NCBI GenBank assembly: GCA_963733105.1
Contig: CAVTCB010000003.1
Coordinates: 62,001-126,000, forward strand
Direction of reading: 5' to 3'
Length of the DNA: 64,000 nucleotides
Source of the DNA: JAFAYN01 sp963733105
GTDB lineage: Bacteria; Gemmatimonadota; Gemmatimonadetes; Longimicrobiales; Longimicrobiaceae
This document shows positions 57,751 to 64,000 of this stretch, one piece after another. The notes under the pieces are model-generated. The model was not told where the DNA came from and made no database searches. It saw only the letters and a list, made by a program, of their open reading frames with translations. The position numbers and the translations under genes are program-made. The first letter of the stretch is position 1, and every line of letters starts with the position of its first letter.

Positions 57751-58482
57751 CTACCGCTCCGGGACCGCCGCCACGATCTGGCGGTCCTGGAGGACGGGGA
57801 CCACCGCGTGGCGGTCCACCTGCGCGCAGAAGGCCAGGTCCTCGACCAGCCCGGCGGCGGTGAGGGAGCGCCCGGCCTCGGTGGAGGCGAGGAAGCCCGC
57901 GTCCACGGACAGCTCCCGGGCCAGCGCCACCGCCGCGCGGGCGCCGTCGTTCAGCTCCCACTCGCCGGGGCGCGCCTCCATGAGGCGGGCCGCGACCTCG
58001 CCGGCCAGGACGGCGTCCTCCAGCCCGAAGTGCCGGTCGCGGCCGGCGCAGATCAGCACCGGGTCGGCCTCCGCGCGGGCCAGCTCCTCCACCGCCGCGG
58101 TGAGGTTCAGGAAGGAGGCCACCATCACCCGCGAGGCCCCCGCGGCCAGCGACATCGCCGCGGTCCCGTTGGTGGTGCTCATCACCAGCGTCTTCCCGCC
58201 CACCCGCGCGGCGGTGAACTCCGCGGGGGAGTTCCCCAGGTCGAAGCCCTCGATGGGGAGGCACTTCCGCTCGCCGCAGAGGAGGACGTCCTCGCGCCCC
58301 AGGGTGTTCGCCAGGCGGAGCGCCTCCTCGATGGAGGAGACCGGGTAGAGCCCCCGGGCGCCCGAGGCGAGCGCCTCCACGATGCTGCTCGTCGCCCGGA
58401 GCACGTCGATGACCACCGCGGTGCGGTCCGCCACGTCGGCGGGAGCGATCTCGCCGGGGGTGAGGAATACGTCCAGCCTCAT
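57751..58482 (-). CDS. comB: 2-phosphosulfolactate phosphatase
   Basis: A 243-residue ComB-type phosphatase: RLDVFLTPGEIAPADVADRTAVVIDVLRATSSIVEAL, LLCGERKCLPIEGFDLGNSPAEF and the Ser/Thr/Asn cluster TLVMSTTNGTAAM. ComB belongs to coenzyme M synthesis; in bacteria it often stands alone in other roles, so the substrate is uncertain. The ATG at 58482 lies one base after the accC stop, so it is the last operon gene. Confidence 0.9.
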   Translation of the reverse strand: MRLDVFLTPGEIAPADVADRTAVVIDVLRATSSIVEALASGARGLYPVSSIEEALRLANTLGREDVLLCGERKCLPIEGFDLGNSPAEFTAARVGGKTLVMSTTNGTAAMSLAAGASRVMVASFLNLTAAVEELARAEADPVLICAGRDRHFGLEDAVLAGEVAARLMEARPGEWELNDGARAAVALARELSVDAGFLASTEAGRSLTAAGLVEDLAFCAQVDRHAVVPVLQDRQIVAAVPER

Positions 58483-58483
58483 C

Positions 58484-59836
<1,353 letters not shown>

Positions 59837-59840
59837 CGCC

Positions 59841-61034
59841 TCACCTCTCCCGGGCAGTGCCGACGCCCGACCACCCGGCGTCGGAGGCGGACTCCACCCC
59901 CGAGACCCGGAGGGAGAACTCGGACGGGTTGGACGCGTAGTGCATGGCCCACTCGAAGGAGATGAGGCCGCGCTGATAGAGATCCATCAGGCTCTGGTCG
60001 AAGGTCTGCATCCCGTACTGGGTCCGCCCCTCGGCGATCAGCTCGGGGATCGTTTGCGCGTGGTCGGGCGTGCGGATGCGGTCCGCGATGGCCGCCGTGT
60101 TCACCAGGATCTCCGCCGCGGGGACGCGCCCCTTCCCGTCGGCGCGGGGGATCAGCCGGAGCGAGATCACCGCGCGGAGCGCCATCGCCAGCATGGTCCG
60201 GATCTCGGCGTGCTGGTGCGGCGGGAAGAAGGAGATGATCCGCCCGATGGTCTGCGCCGCGTCGGTGGTGTGCAGCGTGGAGAGCACCAGGTGCCCCGTG
60301 TCCGCGGCCTTGAGCACCGTCTCCATGGAGGTGCGGTCGCGGATCTCCCCCAGCAGGATGACGTCCGGGTCCTGCCGGAGGACGTAGCGGAGCGCGTCGT
60401 GGAAGGAGTGGGTGTCGGTCCCCACCTCCCGCTGCGAGATCATCGCCTTGGAGTCGCGGTGCAGGAACTCGATCGGGTCCTCCACCGTGACGATGTTCAC
60501 CGCGCGCCGGTCGCCCAGGTGGCGGATCATGGAGGCCAGGGTGGTGGACTTCCCGCTCCCCGTCACCCCGGTCACCAGCACCAGCCCGCGCGGGGCCAGC
60601 GCCACCTCCTTGACCGCCTCCGGGAGGTGCAGGTCCTCCAGCGAGGGGACCTCGAAGGGGATGGCCCGGAAGGAGTACCCCATCGTCCCGCGCTGCTGGA
60701 AGATGTTGGTCCGGAACCGCCCCAGCCCCTGCACCCCGATGGCGAAGTCGATCTCCTTGCGCTCGGCGAAGGTCTCGCGCTGGCGCGGGCTGAGGAGCTG
60801 CTCCGCGCAGCGCTTCAGGTCGTCGGGGCGGAGCGTGGGGAGGGCGGTGTCGTACAGCTCTCCGTGGACGCGCACCACCGGGGGACGGCCCGCCTTGAGG
60901 TGCAGGTCGGACGCCCCCCGGCGGACCATCTCGTCCAGGGCCTCGCGCAGGACGAACTCCCGCGCCGGGCCGGAGGGCGGCCTCCCCGCCGGGGGGGCCG
61001 CGGCCTCCTCCCCCCACTCCCGCTCGTCGCTCAC
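59841..61034 (-). CDS. pilT: PilT-type twitching ATPase
   Basis: A hexameric secretion ATPase that retracts type IV pili. 397 residues: AKDLH-like ASDLHLKAGRPPVVRVHGELYD, Walker A VTGVTGSGKSTTLASMI, the Asp box VTVEDPIEFLHRD, Walker B DPDVILLGEIRD and the His box TGHLVLSTLHTTDAAQTI. GTG 61034 overlaps the accB stop as GTGA. Its place between accB and accC is unusual. Confidence 0.95.
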   Translation of the reverse strand: MSDEREWGEEAAAPPAGRPPSGPAREFVLREALDEMVRRGASDLHLKAGRPPVVRVHGELYDTALPTLRPDDLKRCAEQLLSPRQRETFAERKEIDFAIGVQGLGRFRTNIFQQRGTMGYSFRAIPFEVPSLEDLHLPEAVKEVALAPRGLVLVTGVTGSGKSTTLASMIRHLGDRRAVNIVTVEDPIEFLHRDSKAMISQREVGTDTHSFHDALRYVLRQDPDVILLGEIRDRTSMETVLKAADTGHLVLSTLHTTDAAQTIGRIISFFPPHQHAEIRTMLAMALRAVISLRLIPRADGKGRVPAAEILVNTAAIADRIRTPDHAQTIPELIAEGRTQYGMQTFDQSLMDLYQRGLISFEWAMHYASNPSEFSLRVSGVESASDAGWSGVGTARER

Positions 61035-61525
61035 GCGTCGGGTTCGATGCGGAAGAGGACCTGGCCGTACTCCACGGGCTCGGCGTTCTCCACGTTGATC
61101 TCGCGGACGACGCCGGACACCTCGGACTCCAGCTCGTTCATGAGCTTCATCGCCTCGAGGATGCAGAGCGTCTGGCCCTTGCTGACGCGGGTCCCGACCT
61201 CCACGTACGGCGGGGCCTCGGGCGCGGGCGCCCGGTAGTAGGTCCCCACCATCGGCGACTTGATCTCCACCAGGTTGCTGCGCGCCGGGATCGGCGCCTC
61301 CGCGGCCGGAGCCGGGGCGGCCGGGGCCGACGGCGCGGGGGCCGCGGCGGGGACGGCGTACTCCACGGCGGGGTGCGCGGGGGCCGCGGACGGGGCGGCC
61401 ACGGGGGCCGGCGGGGGGGTCTTGGCGATGCGGATGCGGGTGCCGCCCCGCGAGATCTCCAGCGAGTCGATCCCGCTCCCGTCCACCGCCTCGATCAGCC
61501 CCCGGAGGAATTCGAGGTCGATCAT
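61031..61525 (-). CDS. accB: Biotin carboxyl carrier protein
   Basis: Carries biotin for acetyl-CoA carboxylase. 164 residues: an N-terminal helix (LEFLRGLIEAVDGSGIDSLEI), a Pro/Ala linker, and the biotinyl domain with the target lysine in ILEAMKLMNELE. The ATG overlaps the efp stop (ATGA). pilT, not accC, comes next. Confidence 0.96.
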   Translation of the reverse strand: MIDLEFLRGLIEAVDGSGIDSLEISRGGTRIRIAKTPPPAPVAAPSAAPAHPAVEYAVPAAAPAPSAPAAPAPAAEAPIPARSNLVEIKSPMVGTYYRAPAPEAPPYVEVGTRVSKGQTLCILEAMKLMNELESEVSGVVREINVENAEPVEYGQVLFRIEPDA

Positions 61526-62085
61526 TTTGCGCGCTCGATGTACTTGTCTTCGCGGCGGTCGACGCGGATGACGTCGCCCTCGTTGAGGAACAGGGGCACC
61601 TGCACCATCGCGCCCGTCTCCAGCTTGGCGGGCTTGGTCCCGCCCGTGGCGGTGTCGCCGCGCACGCCGGGGTCGGTCTCGGCGATGGCGAGCGTCACGA
61701 AGAAGGGGAGCTCCACGGAGATCACCTTCTCGCCGTGCAGCAGCCCGTCGCACTCCATCCCCTCCTTCAGGTACTTGAGCTGGTCCTCGCCGATCACCTC
61801 CCCGCTGAGCGCGACGTCGTCGTAGCTCTGCGAGTCCATGAAGTGGTACAGGTGCCCGTCGGAGTAGCTGTACGTCATGGGGCGGTGCTCCAGGCGCACC
61901 TCGTCGATGCGCTCCCCCGCCCGGAACGTCTTCTCCAGCACGGCGCCGGTGAGGACGTTGCGCAGCTTGCTGCGGACCACCGTGTTGCCCTTGCCGGGCT
62001 TGTGGTGCTGGAACCACATGATGGTGAACAGCGTGCCATCCATGTTGATGGTCATCCCGTTCCGGAAATCGGCCGTCGTAGCCAC
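61522..62085 (-). CDS. efp: Elongation factor P
   Basis: Relieves ribosome stalling at proline runs. 187 residues: MATTADFRNGMTINMDGTLFTIMWFQHHKPGKGNTVVRSKLRN, with the modified lysine loop at HKPGKGN, and the end VPLFLNEGDVIRVDRREDKYIERAK. No dedicated modification gene is visible nearby. The gene starts 14 bases after aroQ and overlaps accB. Confidence 0.97.
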   Translation of the reverse strand: MATTADFRNGMTINMDGTLFTIMWFQHHKPGKGNTVVRSKLRNVLTGAVLEKTFRAGERIDEVRLEHRPMTYSYSDGHLYHFMDSQSYDDVALSGEVIGEDQLKYLKEGMECDGLLHGEKVISVELPFFVTLAIAETDPGVRGDTATGGTKPAKLETGAMVQVPLFLNEGDVIRVDRREDKYIERAK

Positions 62086-62099
62086 TGATTCTCCCCTGT

Positions 62100-62561
62100 T
62101 TAAACGGACACGGAGCGCCCACCGCCCGCCCGGCCGAGATGCGCGGCCAGGGCGCGGAGCGCCAGAAGATAGCTGTCCACCCCGAACCCCGAGACCACGC
62201 CCAGCGCCCGGTCCGCGAGGTACGAGCGGTGGCGGAACTCCTCCCGGGCGAAGACGTTGCTAAGATGCACCTCCACGTACGGGCGCGCCACTCCCAGCAG
62301 CGCGTCCCGGAGGGCGATGCTGGTGTGCGTGTACGCGCCCGCGTTCACCACGAACCCGTCCGCCCGGGAGGCCGCCCGCTGGACGTGGTCCACCAGGGCG
62401 CCCTCGGAGTTGGACTGGAAGAACTCGACCTCCACCTCCAGGTGCCCGGCCAGGGCGGAGACCGCCGCGTCCACGTCGTCCAGCGTGCCGTGCCCGTACA
62501 CCTGGGGCTCGCGCAGGCCCAGCAGGTTGAGGTTGGGCCCGTGGACGACCGCGATCCTCAC
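62100..62561 (-). CDS. aroQ: Type II 3-dehydroquinate dehydratase
   Basis: Shikimate pathway dehydratase, 153 residues: IAVVHGPNLNLLGLREPQVYGHGTLDDV, FFQSNSEGALVDHVQRA, the active-site FVVNAGAYTHTSIALRDALLG, and VEVHLSNVFAREEFRHRSYLADRALGVVSGFG. The GTG start at 62561 overlaps the stop of the upstream gene as GTGA. Confidence 0.96.
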   Translation of the reverse strand: MRIAVVHGPNLNLLGLREPQVYGHGTLDDVDAAVSALAGHLEVEVEFFQSNSEGALVDHVQRAASRADGFVVNAGAYTHTSIALRDALLGVARPYVEVHLSNVFAREEFRHRSYLADRALGVVSGFGVDSYLLALRALAAHLGRAGGGRSVSV

Positions 62562-64000
62562 CGCTTCAGGCTCTGCAGCCACGCCTGGAACGACTCCAGG
62601 TCCTCCTCCTCGCCGGACTCGCCGGAGGAGGGCTCCGCCGCCGGCTGCGCCGCGGCGGGAGCGGGGGTCGGAGCGGGCGCGGGGCGCGGCTCCGGGGCCG
62701 CCGCGGGGGCGGGAGCCGGGGCCGGAGCGGCCGGGGCGTCCGACACCTCCATGAAGAACTCCTCGAAGGAGAACGACCCGGTCCCCCCGGCCGGGGCCGC
62801 CGGCGGCTCCTCCGCGGCGGGGGGCGGGGGCGAGAGCTCCCACGGGTACGCCTCCTCCTCTTCCTCCCCGGGGGCGGCGGGTGCCTCCCGGCCCGACCAG
62901 TCGTCGGCCAGCAGCCCCTCGATCCCGGGCGCCTCCGGCTGCGCCGGCTCCTCCGCGGGGACGGAGAGCCAGGGCATCTCCTCCTCGTACTCCGGCTTCT
63001 CCGCCGGGAGCTCGGGCGCCGCGGCGGCCGCGCCGCTCCCGGGCTGCCACGCCACCAGCGAGGCCAGGTACTCACGCACGCTCCGGGCCGGAGCGGCGGC
63101 GGGGGCCGGCTCCTCCCCGCCCCCGAAGAAGGAGGCGTCCGCGGCGAAGACGGGCTCCTCCTCCGCCGGGGCGGAGGGCTCCTCGTAGTAGAAGGCCTCG
63201 ACCGGCGCGGAGGCGGCCTCCCCGACACCCTCTCCGAAGCCCTCCTCGAACGAGGCGGCGAACACGTCCTCGCCCACGGCGGGCTCCGGCGCGGCCTCGT
63301 ACCACCCCGCCGGCTCCGGCTCCACCATCCCCCCCAGGTCCACGTCGCCGGGGAGCGGGAGGTCGGCGTCGAAGGGCGGCTGGAAGGCGGGCTCCGGCGC
63401 GGGCGCGGCAGGCTCCTCCCCGGGCCAGCGCCCTTCGGCGCGCAGCTCCATCTCGCGGAGGCGCGGCTCCAGCGAGGGGTCGCCGCCCCGCCTGCGGATC
63501 AGCTCGCGGTAGGTGTCGGCGGCCCGGTCGTAGAACCCCTGGCGGGCGTACAGCTCCGCGATGGTCTCCGTGACCACCTCGCCGCCGTCGCCGTCCGCGG
63601 GGGGCTCGTAGGCGGGCGCGTCCAGGTCGATGGTGCTCCCGGCGAGCGGGTCCCACCCGCCCCCGCCTCCCCCGCCCCACCCCTCCGCGGGCGAGTCCGC
63701 CCCGGCGTCGGCGCCGGCCAGCTCCATCCCGCCCAGCTCCACGCTCCCGTAGAAGTCGGCGGGAGCCTCCTCGCGCGGGGGCTCCGCCGCGGCGCCGGAG
63801 TCGATCTCGAGCGACACGGAGCCCCAGGACAGGACCTCGTCGGCGGGGGCGTCCGGGATCGTGGCGTCCGCGTCCCGGCTCCACCCCAGCGGGTCGGTGA
63901 GCGCCGCGGCGTCCTCCTCCGGCTCCGCGGCCGGGCGCTCCCACCACCCCGCCCCGCCCTCGAACGACTCCGCGGGGGCGATCGGCGAGGCGGCGGCCTC
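62558..64000 (-). CDS. Acidic Pro/Ala/Glu-rich protein with a TPR-like core, 5' end outside the window
   Basis: The reading frame is open from the stop at 62558 to the window edge, so the N-terminus is missing. The visible part is very acidic with long Ala/Pro linkers and low-complexity glycine, and a TPR-like helix pair, IAELYARQGFYDRAADTYRELIRRRGGDP, near position 63500. It ends ESFQAWLQSLKR. A GTG at 63817 is internal, not the start. The gene heads the aroQ-efp-acc operon as seen here. No function is inferred. Confidence 0.72.
   Translation of the reverse strand, partial: EAAASPIAPAESFEGGAGWWERPAAEPEEDAAALTDPLGWSRDADATIPDAPADEVLSWGSVSLEIDSGAAAEPPREEAPADFYGSVELGGMELAGADAGADSPAEGWGGGGGGGWDPLAGSTIDLDAPAYEPPADGDGGEVVTETIAELYARQGFYDRAADTYRELIRRRGGDPSLEPRLREMELRAEGRWPGEEPAAPAPEPAFQPPFDADLPLPGDVDLGGMVEPEPAGWYEAAPEPAVGEDVFAASFEEGFGEGVGEAASAPVEAFYYEEPSAPAEEEPVFAADASFFGGGEEPAPAAAPARSVREYLASLVAWQPGSGAAAAAPELPAEKPEYEEEMPWLSVPAEEPAQPEAPGIEGLLADDWSGREAPAAPGEEEEEAYPWELSPPPPAAEEPPAAPAGGTGSFSFEEFFMEVSDAPAAPAPAPAPAAAPEPRPAPAPTPAPAAAQPAAEPSSGESGEEEDLESFQAWLQSLKR

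Noticed and set aside
57751..58482. Coenzyme M pathway
   Set aside because: Only comB is present; no comA, comC or other coenzyme M genes in the window, so the pathway is not claimed.

Overview
The window looks like chromosomal DNA of a very GC-rich, Gram-negative bacterium, most plausibly a Gemmatimonadota member close to Longimicrobium. That placement is inferred from base composition, gene content and gene order, not from a database match. Outer-membrane features (LolA, a beta-barrel candidate, several lipobox lipoproteins) support a diderm. Nearly all genes lie on the minus strand; only five protein genes (15007, 15338, 25682, 30113, 53159) are on the plus strand. There is no rRNA, CRISPR array, transposase or prophage.

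Layout from left to right. 1-5160: yggS, divIVA-like, punA and ileS, one overlapping operon. 5559-11267: tilS, hpt, ftsH, folP and cdaA (tRNA-Ile2 modification, purine salvage, quality control, folate, c-di-AMP). 11341-16078: a BON protein, a phosphodiesterase, hypothetical genes, a pentapeptide-repeat protein and endonuclease III. 16091-25369: a nucleobase permease, then a five-gene unit AraC, VOC, UvrA-like, SRPBCC and DUF885, then VOC, SWIM and membrane proteins. 25682-33651: accessory genes including a SARP/BTAD-TPR regulator, DUF411 lipoprotein, second SWIM protein, beta-lactamase-fold hydrolase, degenerate-GGDEF/EAL protein and STAS-like protein. 33687-37372: a 7TM hybrid histidine kinase coupled to an NtrC-type regulator. 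37606-39443: initiator and elongator tRNA-Met, an FtsB-like gene and enolase. 39543-42708: Nnr, zinc ribbon, Minf_1886-type and YigZ proteins. 43225-47850: rpmE, prfA, prmC, ylbF, a CDP-alcohol phosphatidyltransferase and inositol-1-phosphate synthase, together suggesting phosphoinositide lipid synthesis. 47961-53356: ferritin-like protein, oxidoreductase, outer-membrane protein, SpoIID-like protein, hemL and a small lipoprotein. 53597-64000: yajQ, lolA, ftsK, then comB, accC, pilT, accB, efp, aroQ and a TPR-like acidic protein as one operon.

Two things stand out. First, the larger intergenic gaps hold structured repeats. Family A has three copies (5324, 12075, 48580) and family B has two (43066, 53435). 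Both are strings of hairpins that keep a seven- or eight-base loop of the form GNNGTWT and a fixed mismatched collar, while stem sequences change with full compensation. Family A always follows C-rich palindromes; family B always follows a third hairpin repeat, family C. I do not recognise these elements. Second, seven well-conserved genes (divIVA-like, folP, eno twice, the inositol-phosphate synthase nine times, pgsA-like, prfA, ftsK) carry sixteen single-base insertions and no deletions that I could find. Uncorrected sequencing error is the simplest explanation; the one-sided pattern and the cluster of nine deserve a direct check.

Where promoters can be read, they follow a TTGNNN, 16-18 bases, TANNNT pattern (yggS, VOC, the 25682 gene, initiator tRNA, eno, rpmE, yajQ, ftsK).
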